Source of the DNA: Streptomyces cellulosae
Lineage (GTDB): Bacteria > Actinomycetota > Actinomycetes > Streptomycetales > Streptomycetaceae
DNA length: 64,000 nt
Assembly: GCF_000721105.1 (NCBI RefSeq)
Contig: NZ_JOEV01000035.1
Span: 18,757 to 82,756, forward strand
Direction: 5' to 3'
The position numbers were made by a program, and so were the translations under genes. The notes under the pieces were generated by a model. That model saw nothing but the letters and a program-made list of their open reading frames with translations, was not told where the DNA came from and made no database searches. Positions 50,889-59,813 of the stretch are shown piece by piece. Numbering within the stretch: position 1 is the first letter of the stretch; every line of letters starts with the position of its first letter.

Positions 50889-51896
50889 CTAGTGATGACC
50901 GTCGGCACCGGTGGGCAGGGAGGCCAGCCACTCCACCAGATGGCCGTTGACCTCCTCGGGGCGTTCCTGCTGGATCCAGTGGCCGCAGCCGTCGAGGAGG
51001 TGGGAGGCGTGCAGACCCGGCAGAGTGGTGGGGAAAGCGTCGATCGCGTCGGCCAGCCAGGTCGTGGAGGCATCCAGGGAGCCGCCGAGGAACAGGGACG
51101 GCTGGGGGATCGGCGCGCCGGTGCGGTCGGCGAGGTCCTTCCAGTCGAGGTCCAGCGCGCGGTAGCGGTTCAGAGCACCGGTCAGACCCGTACGCTCGAA
51201 CTCCCCGGAGTAGACGTCGAGTTCGCGCTCCCCGAGCCAGGCCGGCCGACGGTCCGGGAAGCGATCGCGCAGGGTGCCGCCCGGGCTGACGAAATGGGGA
51301 TCGGGGGCGCCGGGTGCGGGCATCGTGTCGCCGGACAGGGCGGCGTAGAAACCGGCGAGCCAGCCGCGTACGTCCGGCTCGATCTCCCGTTCGGCGCGGC
51401 CCGGCTCCTGGAAGTAGGAGACGTAGAACTCCTGCTCCCCGCCACCCAGTCGGGCGAAGATCTCGGTCGGGCGGGGGCCGCCGGGCGGGGTGTACGGGAC
51501 GCTCAGCAGGCCGACCGCGCGGAACACGTCGGGCCTCAGCAGGGCGGAGTCCGCGGCGATCGTCGCGCCCCAGTCGTGTCCGACGACCACCGCGGGCCGT
51601 CCGCCCAGCGCCTCGACGACGGCCACGTTGTCCGCCACCAGCTCCGGCATCCGGTACGCGTCCACCGCGGCCGGCTTCGAGGAGCGCCCGTATCCGCGCA
51701 CGTCCACGGCGACCGCGTGGTACCCGGCGGCGGCCAGCACCGGCAGCTGGTGCCGCCACGAGTACCAGGACTCCGGGAATCCGTGCAGCAGCAGGACCAG
51801 CGGTCCCGCCCCCTGCTCCACCAGGTGGATCCGGCCGGCGGGGCCGGGGACCAGGCGGTGGGTGAGTTGCGTGGACCGAGGGTCCGGCTGAGGCAT
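50889..51896 (-). CDS. Alpha/beta hydrolase, epoxide-hydrolase-like
   Basis: A 335-residue hydrolase. The oxyanion motif is HGFPESWYSW (about 39-48), and the nucleophile elbow is VVGHDWGATIA with Asp in the nucleophile position (about 106), as in soluble epoxide hydrolases and haloalkane dehalogenases. A cap-domain region (about 140-250) carries a Tyr suited to epoxide opening (FYVSYFQEPG). The catalytic His is in LDGCGHWIQQERP (about 308). GGAGG lies 8-9 nt before the ATG. Substrate unknown. Confidence 0.9.
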   Translation of the reverse strand: MPQPDPRSTQLTHRLVPGPAGRIHLVEQGAGPLVLLLHGFPESWYSWRHQLPVLAAAGYHAVAVDVRGYGRSSKPAAVDAYRMPELVADNVAVVEALGGRPAVVVGHDWGATIAADSALLRPDVFRAVGLLSVPYTPPGGPRPTEIFARLGGGEQEFYVSYFQEPGRAEREIEPDVRGWLAGFYAALSGDTMPAPGAPDPHFVSPGGTLRDRFPDRRPAWLGERELDVYSGEFERTGLTGALNRYRALDLDWKDLADRTGAPIPQPSLFLGGSLDASTTWLADAIDAFPTTLPGLHASHLLDGCGHWIQQERPEEVNGHLVEWLASLPTGADGHH

Positions 51897-52084
51897 CGCG
51901 TCGTCCTCCGTACGTCGGGTGCACCGGCCGCCCGACGGGGCCGTGCGGCGGTGCTGCGGCTGCTCGTACGACGATCCTGCGACGTCCCGGGAAGGGGCCG
52001 CGAGCGTTGTTGCCGGTTCGGCAAAGTCGGGCGGACGCCCGCCCGGGCCATGCCGTGGTGCCCGGGCTCCGGTAGGCGGTGTTC

Positions 52085-52135
52085 TCAGCTCATGGACGAC
52101 AACTCGTCGACGGTCATGGACGACAACTCGTCGAC
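52085..52135 (-). repeat. In-frame 24-bp tandem duplication at the end of the reductase gene
   Basis: Two copies of the codons for VDELSSM plus one linking codon directly precede the stop (C-terminus VDELSSM-T-VDELSSM-S). The two units are identical except next to the stop. Confidence 0.9.
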
Positions 52136-53029
52136 GACGCGGGCCGTCACCGGTGCCGGCACCCCGTGGCGCTCGGCCGCGCGGAGCAACGCGCCACCGA
52201 TGGCGTCCAGTTCGAGAGGGCGTCCCGCCTCCGCGTCGCGCTGCATCGACGACTTGGTGGCCGGGGGGAAGGAGTCGTAGCGGGCCATTGCCCGGGCCGG
52301 GTCCGCCGGGCCGCCGGACGCCGAGCTGACCGCTGAGGTCTCCTCCACCAGGGCGGTCAGTTCCTCGCGGTGACGGGTGCGGATGTCGCCGAGCGGGAGT
52401 CCGTGGCGCGTCGTCAGCAGGGCGAAGGGTGCGAGGAACGACATCTTCGCCCACAGGGACGCCGTCTCGTCGGCCAGGACGCGGGTGGCCGGACCGGCGG
52501 CGGTGAGGGCCTCCGCCAGCGCGTCGAGACGCTCGCGGGGGACGCCGTCGCCCGCCAGGTCGACCTCGGCGAAGGGGCTGGCGTGCTCGATCACGCCCGG
52601 GGCCACCCGGGTCGACTCGACGCGGATGACGGTGGGCGCGACCCGGTCCGGGCGGTAGCGGGCGCGCAGGGTCGCCGGGTGTTCGACACCGTTCAGGAGC
52701 GGGACGAGGAGGGCGTCGCCGAGCGCGGTGGGCCGGACGCGGTCGAGGGCGGCGTCCAGGGAGGTGTGCTTGACCGCGATCACGCAGGCGTCGACCGGTG
52801 CGCGCAGGACGGTGTCGGCTTCCACGCGGGCCGTGAAGTCCCCGTACCGTGCGCTGCGGATCTGGATACCGGCCGTACGGAGGGTGGCGGCCGTTTCCTC
52901 GCCGGCCAGGCAGATCACGCGGTGACCGGCGCGGGACAGGAGCCCGGCGAGGAGGCCGCCGGTGCCGCCGGGGCCGAGGATGGCGACGGTGAGTTCCTGA
53001 GCCGATGCGGGTGCCGACTCGTGCGCCAT
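52085..53029 (-). CDS. Ketopantoate-reductase-like (ApbA/PanE) oxidoreductase
   Basis: A 314-residue NADPH-dependent 2-dehydropantoate 2-reductase family protein. The dinucleotide motif is AILGPGGTGGLLAGLLSRAG (about 16-35), the Lys and Asn of the active site are in AVKHTS (about 85-90) and LLNGVEH (about 110-116), and the C-terminal domain has the SLWAKMSFLAP and PPATKSSMQRDAEAG stretches with the substrate-binding Lys and Ser. Many genomes carry several such paralogues, so pantothenate synthesis is not certain. The last codons show an in-frame 8-codon duplication (VDELSSM twice). Confidence 0.9.
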   Translation of the reverse strand: MAHESAPASAQELTVAILGPGGTGGLLAGLLSRAGHRVICLAGEETAATLRTAGIQIRSARYGDFTARVEADTVLRAPVDACVIAVKHTSLDAALDRVRPTALGDALLVPLLNGVEHPATLRARYRPDRVAPTVIRVESTRVAPGVIEHASPFAEVDLAGDGVPRERLDALAEALTAAGPATRVLADETASLWAKMSFLAPFALLTTRHGLPLGDIRTRHREELTALVEETSAVSSASGGPADPARAMARYDSFPPATKSSMQRDAEAGRPLELDAIGGALLRAAERHGVPAPVTARVVDELSSMTVDELSSMS

Positions 53030-53142
53030 GGTGAGGGTTTCCTCTCGTCGGTCGGCCCCTTGGTGGTGGCCGCCTCGCGGGTGATCATCGCAGGCGTCGG
53101 GTTCCCGGGACAGGTGTCGGTCCGAGGGGCGAGACTGGGGGT

Positions 53143-53373
53143 ATGTGCCGCAGCATCAAGACGCTCCGTCCGCCGGTCCTGCCCGAGGAGGCGACGGAGG
53201 AGGACATTCGGGCCGCTGCCCTCCAGTACGTGCGGAAGGTGTCCGGGTTCCGGGCGCCCGCCGCGCACAACCAGGAGGTGTTCGACCGGGCGGTCGATGT
53301 GATCGCCGAGGCCACGGCCGAGTTGCTGGCCGGACTGGAGGTGCGGGGGGCGCCCGCGCGACGGGCCGGGTGA
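53143..53373 (+). CDS. DUF2277-family protein
   Basis: A 76-residue protein of the DUF2277 family, recognised by its start MCRSIKTLRPP and the core AALQYVRKVSGFRAPAAHN, ending with DVIAEATAELLAGLEVRG. It is small, basic and helical; function unknown. The GGGGGT stretch directly upstream is a poor ribosome site at very short spacing. It is divergent from the ketopantoate-reductase-like gene (113 bp between starts). Confidence 0.88.
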   Translation: MCRSIKTLRPPVLPEEATEEDIRAAALQYVRKVSGFRAPAAHNQEVFDRAVDVIAEATAELLAGLEVRGAPARRAG

Positions 53374-53473
53374 CGCGGGTTGGCGGGGCGCACGGGCCCG
53401 GGCCGGCGCCGCACTGCCCCTGGGGGCCGGTTCCGACGCCGACCGGATGCCGCACCGGCGGCGCGTCCCCTCG

Positions 53474-54100
53474 CTACGCCGCCTCTGCCGCCCTCGGCTG
53501 CCGTCGCATCACGTACGCCGCTCCCGCCCCCGCCCCGAAGAGGGCCAGGACCGACACCCCCGTCGCCAGCCAGGTCGTGCCGAGCCAGTGGGCGCCGAAG
53601 TAGCCGAGGGCCACGCTGTAGGCGGCCCAGGAGAGGCCGGCCAGGGCGGACCAGGGGAGGAAGTCGCGGGCGCGGCGGTGGGCGGCGCCGGCGCCGAGGG
53701 AGACGACCGAGCGGCCGGCCGGGGCGAAGCGGGCGAGGACGACCAGGGCGCCGCCGCCCCGGGCCAGTGCCGCGCCGAGACGTTCCTGCGCGATGCTGAG
53801 CCGACGGGAGCGGGCGATCGCGCGGTCGAGGCGTTCGCCGCCGCGCCAGGCCAGCCGGTACGCCACCAGGTCACCGAGAACGGACGCCGTGGTCGCGCAG
53901 AGCACCAGCGCCAGGATGTCCGGCACCCGGTGCGGTACGTCGCCGGTCGCCGCGCCCGACCCCGCGGCCGCCGCGGTGGCGGCCGTGATGACCAGGACCC
54001 CGCTCGGCAGGACCGGCAGGAAGACGTCCAGGAGCACCGACAGCGCCACCATGGCGTAGATCCAGGGGCTGCCGATCAACGCCCCCACACTCTCGAACAC
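53474..54100 (-). CDS. DedA-family membrane protein, second copy in window
   Basis: A 208-residue DedA-family protein with five hydrophobic segments. The family motif is degenerate: LDVFLPVLPSGVLVITAAT (about 24-42), where the usual Glu after Pro-Ser is replaced by Gly-Val, and VVLARFAPAGRSVVSLGAG (about 125-143) keeps the essential Arg. GTG 54100 follows GGGGAG at 6 nt. Substitution of the acidic residue suggests altered transport chemistry. It is not closely related to the DedA protein at 43.7 kb. Confidence 0.85.
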   Translation of the reverse strand: MFESVGALIGSPWIYAMVALSVLLDVFLPVLPSGVLVITAATAAAAGSGAATGDVPHRVPDILALVLCATTASVLGDLVAYRLAWRGGERLDRAIARSRRLSIAQERLGAALARGGGALVVLARFAPAGRSVVSLGAGAAHRRARDFLPWSALAGLSWAAYSVALGYFGAHWLGTTWLATGVSVLALFGAGAGAAYVMRRQPRAAEAA

Positions 54101-54369
54101 CGCTTCTCCCCGTATCCCCGTGTCCCCCGTGGCCGGTCGTGCTGCGTTGCCGCAGGTGTCGCGGGGGTGCGGCAGGGGCGGCCCATAACAGCCATACAGC
54201 GTACGCCTGGGGTGGGACGGTCAGTTCACCGGGTGCGCGGGTGCGGGTACTCGCGTGCTCACCTGCTCGGAACAACGGAAAACGGCGCCCGCCCCGCGTG
54301 AGCCGCGGGAACGGGCGCCGTCGCCACGCCTGGACCGGCCGCCTGGACCGGTCGCCCGTACGGGTCTCC

Positions 54370-54401
54370 GGGTCAGGCTGCCATCGGGTCAGGCTGCCAC
54401 C
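54370..54401 (-). repeat. Two 16-bp repeats across the DoxX stop codon
   Basis: CGGGTCAGGCTGCCAT/C occurs at about 54370-54385 and 54385-54400 with one mismatch. The stop codon is TCA (plus strand) at 54389-54391, inside the second copy, and the first copy follows the stop in the gene's direction. Confidence 0.85.
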
Positions 54402-54841
54402 GGCGTCTGCTGCTCGGACGCCTTCTCCGTGGACGCCGAGCCCTTGCTGAACAGGCGGTCCAGGCCGAAGGCACCGGACCCGGTGAAGACCAGGAGCAGG
54501 AAGGCCCAGCAGAACATCGCGGCGCCCTCGCCGCTGTTCTCCATGGGCCACAGGGCGTTGGGCTGGTGCACCTTGAAGTAGGCGTAGGCCATCGAGCCCG
54601 AGGAGATGAGCGCGGCGACCCGCGTGCCCAGGCCGATCAGTACGAGGGAACCGCCGACGAGTTCGATGACGGCCGCGTACCAGTTGGGCCAGGCGCCCAC
54701 CTCGGCCGTACCGCCGCTGCCGTCGGCACCGCCGAGGACACCGAAGAGCGTGGCGGCGCCGTGGCAGGCGAAGAGCAGGCCGACGACAACGCGGAACAGA
54801 CCGACGGCGTACGGCTGGGCGCTGTTGAGACGTTCGGTCAT
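54389..54841 (-). CDS. DoxX-family membrane protein
   Basis: A 150-residue protein with four predicted membrane helices of the DoxX/SURF4 family. Marks are the first helix with RVVVGLLFACHGAATLFG (about 17-34), WYAAVIELVGGSLVLIGLGT (about 54-73), and the motif SGSMAYAYFKVHQP (about 80-93). DoxX proteins form redox complexes at the membrane, for instance with superoxide dismutase in mycobacteria. AAGGAG lies 12 nt before the ATG, a long spacing. The stop codon is in a repeat. Confidence 0.9.
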   Translation of the reverse strand: MTERLNSAQPYAVGLFRVVVGLLFACHGAATLFGVLGGADGSGGTAEVGAWPNWYAAVIELVGGSLVLIGLGTRVAALISSGSMAYAYFKVHQPNALWPMENSGEGAAMFCWAFLLLVFTGSGAFGLDRLFSKGSASTEKASEQQTPVAA

Positions 54842-54925
54842 GGTGGGGGTGACTCCTTCGGTTGGCCGGTCTGTGGGGGGACCGGTCTGGGGACGAACCG
54901 AGCGGAGCATCCACGCTAGGTGACC

Positions 54926-56944
54926 CTAATCGATGCTTGCAAGTTCAACATTTAGCCACGGCTTCGCACCTGATTTCCCTTCCGTCCCAGCTGTTGTCGC
55001 ACGCAGAACGGCTCTGGCCACCGCATCCGCGTCCGAAAGCGTGACCGAATCCACACCCGGCCGGGCCCCCGCCGCGGTCACCCAGTGGACGCCCTCCGTG
55101 GGGACGCCGAAGGCGAACCTCCTTGCGTGCGCGCGTCCTTGACGATCCATCAGGTGGTACGGGCGTGGTGTCACGTCCAAGCCCCCGGTTTCGTAACCGT
55201 CAACTGTGTGTGGCCGGCACTGCCCGGTCCTCAGCAGCCGGGCGAGCAATTCGTCGGCGGTCCTGCGCAGGTCGGGTTCCGGCAGCCGCGCCTCTATGAG
55301 GGTCGTCACGCGTACGGCGGAACCCGGCACGTCGGGCGAGTGGGCCACCCACGCCGCCCCGCGCACCCCCTCCGGCCCGTCCGCCTCCTCCGCGTCGCCC
55401 GCTCTCTCCGGCCCGTCCCCGCCGTCCCCGCCGTCCCCGCCGTCCTCCTCGCGTACCTCCAGACGCGGCCCGAGCACCTCCACCACCCCCGCCGCCACCA
55501 GCGCCGTCAGCTCCTCGATGCGGCGGCGGGGCGGGCCGATGGAGAGGAAGGCGTTGAGCGGGGTGTACCAGCGGTCCAGGTGGTCACGGCGGGAGGCGCC
55601 CGCGAGTCCACCGTGGTCGACGATCTGCCGCAGCTCGTTGCGCAGGTCGCGCAACACGTCCAGGGCCGCTTTCAGGGGACCCTCGACGTTGCCGAGGGCG
55701 GCCTGGGCGGCGTCCTCGCGGAGGTGCCCGAGCAGCCACTCCCGCCACGCGGCGGGGCCGGGGAAGGCATGTCCCGCGTACGGGCGGGAGATCCGGTCCC
55801 AGCACCAGCGGTCGGACTCCGGCACGCCGAACTCGTCGAGCACGGACATCTCTTCGGGGGTGCCGTGCGCGGTGGCGAGGAAACGGTCCCGGAAGGTGGA
55901 GGGGCCGAACTTGGTGGCCCACAGCTCCGTGGCGCCGAACTCGCTGTCCCCGACCAGGCCTTCGTAGTAGACCGTCTCCACCTCCTTCGCGACCAGGGGC
56001 CATATCTCCGCGAGGAAGTCCGGGGCCTCACCGGAGTCGGCGCGCTTGCGAAAGCGGGCGATCACCTCGTCGGTCAGCACGCGCGGGAGATGACGGCCGT
56101 AGGGCCCCTTCGCGTTGTCGCCGCGCGCCTGGTACGGAACACCGCGCCGCGAACCGGCGTACAGCCGCGGCTCGCGGCCGGAGGGTATGTACCGCAGCCC
56201 GTCGCCGTCGGGGACGAAGCGGCCGCCGCGGCCGGTCGTCAACAGGGCGGTGTGGTCGAAGAAGTTGAGGCCCAGGCCCCGCAACAGCACCGGCTCACCG
56301 GGGGGCACCGCGGACAGGTCGACGTCGGCGGGGTTGGCGGGCGGGACGTGGCGCAGGCCGTGGCGTTCGGCGTACGCGGTGTGCCGCCGTACCGTCGGGT
56401 CCGCGACGGCCGGCAGATGGCCCTGGGCGAGGACGACGGCGGACAGCCCGGCCAGCACCCGGCCGTCGTCGAGGGTGAGGGTCTGGCGGCCGTCGGGGTC
56501 GTCGTCGAGACGTATCGCGCGTGCCGCGTGCGTCCGCACACGCAGCCCGGGCGGCGCCTCGCGCACCGTCCGTGCGAACACCCACTCCAGGTACCGGCCG
56601 TACTCGGCGCGGGTCGGGTACTCGTCCGGGCCCAGCGCGCCGCCCGCCCACTCGTACAGGCTGGGGCCCGGCCGGATCGGGCCCGAGCAGTCCACGCTGT
56701 CGTCCGTGAACAGGGTCACCTGGGAGGCCACCGTGTTCATCAGCAGCTCGGACGACTGCGCGGTGCGCCAGACGCGGCCGGGGCCGGGCGGGGCCGGGTC
56801 GACGACGTGGACGGTGAGCCCGGCGCCGGGCGGGAGGAGTTCGGGTGCGGAGGCGCAGAGGCGCTCCAGGACGCTGGTGCCGCGCGGACCGGCGCCGACC
56901 AGGGCGACGGAGACGGGTGCGTGGTCCGTGGTCGGTGCGGGCAA
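54926..56944 (-). CDS. FAD/NAD(P)-binding protein (pfam13454 type)
   Basis: A 672-residue protein with an N-terminal FAD/NAD(P)-binding domain: ALVGAGPRGTSVLERLCASA (about 14-33) is the dinucleotide loop, and VLRGLGLNFFDHTALLTTGR (about 217-236) is a strong family mark. Related proteins are N-hydroxylase-like or of unknown activity. An acidic Gly/Asp/Glu-rich insert lies near 500-525. The start must be TTG 56944 (GGGAGA about 9 nt upstream) to keep the glycine loop near the N-terminus, since no ATG or GTG lies between. The substrate is unknown. Confidence 0.88.
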   Translation of the reverse strand: MPAPTTDHAPVSVALVGAGPRGTSVLERLCASAPELLPPGAGLTVHVVDPAPPGPGRVWRTAQSSELLMNTVASQVTLFTDDSVDCSGPIRPGPSLYEWAGGALGPDEYPTRAEYGRYLEWVFARTVREAPPGLRVRTHAARAIRLDDDPDGRQTLTLDDGRVLAGLSAVVLAQGHLPAVADPTVRRHTAYAERHGLRHVPPANPADVDLSAVPPGEPVLLRGLGLNFFDHTALLTTGRGGRFVPDGDGLRYIPSGREPRLYAGSRRGVPYQARGDNAKGPYGRHLPRVLTDEVIARFRKRADSGEAPDFLAEIWPLVAKEVETVYYEGLVGDSEFGATELWATKFGPSTFRDRFLATAHGTPEEMSVLDEFGVPESDRWCWDRISRPYAGHAFPGPAAWREWLLGHLREDAAQAALGNVEGPLKAALDVLRDLRNELRQIVDHGGLAGASRRDHLDRWYTPLNAFLSIGPPRRRIEELTALVAAGVVEVLGPRLEVREEDGGDGGDGGDGPERAGDAEEADGPEGVRGAAWVAHSPDVPGSAVRVTTLIEARLPEPDLRRTADELLARLLRTGQCRPHTVDGYETGGLDVTPRPYHLMDRQGRAHARRFAFGVPTEGVHWVTAAGARPGVDSVTLSDADAVARAVLRATTAGTEGKSGAKPWLNVELASID

Positions 56945-57254
56945 GGGTGGTTCTCCCGGGCGTGTGGGGGCGCTTGGCGGAACCCGTTGGGGGTGGGCTT
57001 GCGGGTGGAGGGTGGGAGTCGGGGTGGGAGTGGATGGTGGCTGGAGGACCGGGGCGGGCAGGTGGCTGGAAGCGGACGGTCCGCCTCATCATGCCGTCGG
57101 GGGCAGCGGGAGCCGACCCCTGGAGGTACGGAGTGTGGGACGTGTCACGAGCATCACGGGTCACGGGCGCAACAAACGGACACAACGGGGGGATTGCCCT
57201 TCAGACCCGCATCTGCCGGGCATGGCGGGTGGAGAGGGCATACCGCTACGTATC
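56945..57254. other. Non-coding stretch upstream of the FAD/NAD(P) gene
   Basis: About 310 bp before the repeat array contain a GT-rich purine tract (GGGTGGGAGT-type runs, about 56990-57060) and no gene that I can support. It must hold the promoter of the FAD/NAD(P) gene; I could not pick out a convincing -10. Confidence 0.35.
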
Positions 57255-57315
57255 CGAGCGAAACGAGTGAACCGAGTGAAGCCAGTGAACCGAGTGAAGC
57301 GAGTGAACCGCGTGA
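57255..57315 (-). repeat. Six to seven 9-bp tandem repeats directly after the phoD stop
   Basis: Units of CGAGTGAAC/G (variants CGAGCGAAA and CCAGTGAAC) run from 57255 to 57308, followed by a degenerate CGCGTGATC. The phoD stop codon starts 2 bp away at 57317. Confidence 0.9.
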
Positions 57316-57316
57316 T

Positions 57317-58966
57317 CTACGGAACGAGTTCCGACTCCACGACCGTCCGCAGCTCCGCGGTCGCCGTCCCCCGCTCCTCCCGCGCCTGCTCCAGCCGTAG
57401 TCGGGCCGAACGGCCGCGCAGGGTCAGGGTCATCAGCTGGTTGCCGAACCAGGGGCCGCCCGTCTTCCGCCAGCTGACCGGCGGCCGGGCGCAGCCTCCG
57501 TGCCGGGCGAAGCACCGGCCGAGGGCCCGGGCCGCGGCGCTCCAGCCGAAGCGGAAGCCGAGCCGTATCGACAGCGGGATGGAGTTGTGGACGGGGGAGC
57601 AGGTCAGCTGGAGGACCCGCGCGTCCGGTGACCCCGTGGGCCACTTCGCCTCGGCCACGTACGCGTGGTGCACGTCCCCGGACAGGACGAGCACGGTCGC
57701 CGGCGCGTCCGGTCCCGAACCGGCCTCGGCGATCAGGTCCGCCAGCGCGTCGAAGGACGCCGGGAACGCCGCCCAGTGCTCGAGGTCGGCCGCCCGCCGC
57801 AGTTTCTCCCCGAAGCGGGCCCAGCGGGCGCCCTTGTCGCCCCGGCACAGCGTCGCGTCCCAGGCCTCGGCGTCGTGCACCAGGTGGGGCAGCAGCCAGG
57901 GCAGCGAGGTGCCGATGAGGAGGTGGTCGTACGACTCCCGCGAGTCCAGCGCCTCTTCGCGCAGCCACCGCGCCTCACCCGGGTCGAGCATCGAGCGGTT
58001 CTGTTCGTCGAGGACGCGGGCCGCCCGGGAGTCCACCATCAGCAGCCGGACGCGGCCGAAGTCGCGCCGGTAGCTCCACCGCACCGCGGTGGCGTCGGCG
58101 TCGGCCTCGGAGGCGAAGGAACGCAGGGTGGCCGTGCCGTCGGGGGTGGCGCGGACGGCCGCGTACAGCGGGTCGGCGGCCAGCTGGGCCGGGGGGAGGT
58201 TGCCCAGGTGCTGGTGGACCCAGTACGACATCAGGCCGCTGAGCAGCCGCTCCTGCCACCAGTCGGTGGTCCGCATGTCGGCGAGCCAGGAGGCGGAGGT
58301 GTTCCAGTCGTCGATGACGTCGTGGTCGTCGAAGATCATGCAGCTGGGCACGGTGGACAGCAGCCAGCGCACCTCCGGGTCGAGCCAGGACTCGTAGTAG
58401 AGGTGGGTGTACTCCTCGTAGTTCGCGACCTCGTTGCCCGGCGGGTCGCCCACGTCGCGGCGGGCGGCCAGCCAGCGGCGGGTCGCCGGGCTGGTCTCGT
58501 CGGCGTACACCTGGTCGCCCAGCAGCAGCAGTACGTCGGGCCGTTCGCCCTTGGGGTCGGCCGCGACCCGGGTCGCGAGGGTGTCCAGGGCGTCCGGGCC
58601 GACCGGGTCCTTCTCGCCGGACGGGGGCGCGGCCCAACGGCAGGAACCGAAGGCGACGCGGACGGCGGCCTGGTCGGTCGGGGTGTGGATGACGGAGTCC
58701 GGGAACTCCGAGAAGGGAGCGTCGGGCAGCGGCCACACGCGCGTGCCGTCCAGATGGACCTCGTACGCCCGTGTCGTACCCGGCGTCAGACCGGTCACCG
58801 GGACGAGCGCGTAGTGATGGCCCTCGATCTGGAAGGTGCGGGCCTCGCCGCCGGTGCCGTCGGCGCAGCGCACCTCGGCGGTGCAGGGACGGCTCGTCTC
58901 GACCCACACGGTCGCGGACGTGCCGTCGACGTACCTCAGCAGTGGCCCCAGGCGCAGTCCCGCCAC
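57317..58966 (-). CDS. PhoD-family alkaline phosphatase/phosphodiesterase, cytoplasmic form
   Basis: A 549-residue metallophosphatase of the PhoD-like superfamily. The N-terminal beta-sandwich (1-100) precedes the catalytic domain with FGSCRW (about 106), LLLLGDQVYADE (about 146-157), the metal site IFDDHDVIDDWN (about 203-214) and SGDVHHAYVAE (about 421-431). There is no signal peptide or twin-arginine motif, unlike secreted PhoD enzymes. GTG 58966 is preceded by GGAGGG at about 8 nt, and this Shine-Dalgarno pairs with an upstream CCTCC in a hairpin. A 9-bp repeat array follows the stop. Confidence 0.9.
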   Translation of the reverse strand: MAGLRLGPLLRYVDGTSATVWVETSRPCTAEVRCADGTGGEARTFQIEGHHYALVPVTGLTPGTTRAYEVHLDGTRVWPLPDAPFSEFPDSVIHTPTDQAAVRVAFGSCRWAAPPSGEKDPVGPDALDTLATRVAADPKGERPDVLLLLGDQVYADETSPATRRWLAARRDVGDPPGNEVANYEEYTHLYYESWLDPEVRWLLSTVPSCMIFDDHDVIDDWNTSASWLADMRTTDWWQERLLSGLMSYWVHQHLGNLPPAQLAADPLYAAVRATPDGTATLRSFASEADADATAVRWSYRRDFGRVRLLMVDSRAARVLDEQNRSMLDPGEARWLREEALDSRESYDHLLIGTSLPWLLPHLVHDAEAWDATLCRGDKGARWARFGEKLRRAADLEHWAAFPASFDALADLIAEAGSGPDAPATVLVLSGDVHHAYVAEAKWPTGSPDARVLQLTCSPVHNSIPLSIRLGFRFGWSAAARALGRCFARHGGCARPPVSWRKTGGPWFGNQLMTLTLRGRSARLRLEQAREERGTATAELRTVVESELVP

Positions 58967-58977
58967 GTGATCGCCCT

Positions 58978-59012
58978 CCTCCGTCGCCCCGTACGGTACG
59001 GAACGACGGAGG
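58978..59012 (-). promoter_or_regulatory. Hairpin that can hide the phoD ribosome binding site
   Basis: On the transcript strand CCTCCGTCG (59012-59004) can pair with CGACGGAGG (58986-58978), which is part of the Shine-Dalgarno sequence. The loop region includes the palindrome GTACCGTAC. A TACCGT inside the loop could instead be a -10 element; transcripts starting after it would lack the hairpin. Confidence 0.5.
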
Positions 59013-59135
59013 CGAGCGGGGAGTTTCCGCGGGTCACGGTTCGGGAATCCGGATGTGCGGATCCTGTGGCGGCGGCTCGCGGGAGGTGGACCGGCGGTCG
59101 GCGGGACGCGGGTCGGCAGTTCGGCGGGAGGGGCG

Positions 59136-59780
59136 TCAGCAGCTCGCGAGGTAGTTGGTGAGCGCGCTCTTCTCGGCCGAGTCGACCGAGAGGTCGTAGT
59201 AGTACTTCACCTGGACCCAGGCGCGGACGTAGGTGCAGCGGTAGGCCGTGCGCGACGGCATCCAGGTGGCCGGGTCCTGGTCGCCCTTGGCCTGGTTGAC
59301 GTTGTCCGTGACGGCGATCAGCTGCGGCCGGGTCAGGTCGTTGGCGAAGGCCTGGCGCCGCGCGGTCGTCCAGTCGCCGGCACCGGAGTCCCAGGCCTCG
59401 GCGAGCGGGACGAGGTGGTCGATGTCGAGGTCGGAGGCGGCGGTCCAGGTGGCGCCGTCGTACGGGGAGTACCAGCTGCCGCTGGTGGCGGCGCAGGCGG
59501 AGTCGGTGACGACGTTCGAACCGTCGCGCTTGAGAACCGTCTCGCGCGTGTTGCAGGTGCCGGACTGGGTGATCCAGAGCGGGAAGAGGTCGCGGTCGTA
59601 GCCGGTGCGGTCCTCGGTGGCCACGGTGAGGGAGGCGAGGTAGGTGCGGGCGGTGGCGGCGCTGACCGGGGTGGGGAGGGCGGCGGAGGCGGTCGGGCCG
59701 TTGAAAACGGCGATCGAGGCCATGACTCCGGTGAGCGCCGCGAGTATGCTGAGCCGTCGACGCGCGTAGAACTTCGGCAT
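59136..59780 (-). CDS. Secreted HNH nuclease (DUF1524/GmrSD C-terminal type)
   Basis: A 214-residue secreted endonuclease-like protein. The signal peptide spans residues 1-33 (cleavage after ASA). The HNH-type core is SDLDIDHLVPLAEAWDSGAG (about 116-135) with catalytic His122, followed by FANDLTRPQLIAV and NVNQAKGDQDPATWMP (the Asn and metal-binding region). Four to six Cys may form disulfides. Streptomyces secretes such nucleases (similar proteins act in DNA degradation during development). GGGAG lies 6 nt before the ATG. Confidence 0.9.
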   Translation of the reverse strand: MPKFYARRRLSILAALTGVMASIAVFNGPTASAALPTPVSAATARTYLASLTVATEDRTGYDRDLFPLWITQSGTCNTRETVLKRDGSNVVTDSACAATSGSWYSPYDGATWTAASDLDIDHLVPLAEAWDSGAGDWTTARRQAFANDLTRPQLIAVTDNVNQAKGDQDPATWMPSRTAYRCTYVRAWVQVKYYYDLSVDSAEKSALTNYLASC

Positions 59781-59813
59781 GCGAACTCCCTGGGAGTGTG
59801 GGGGCGTTGCGGT

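Noticed and set aside
57255..57315. Direct repeats as a plasmid-type iteron origin
   Set aside because: No replication gene nearby and the units are only 9 bp, directly after a stop codon, which fits the stop-linked repeats instead.
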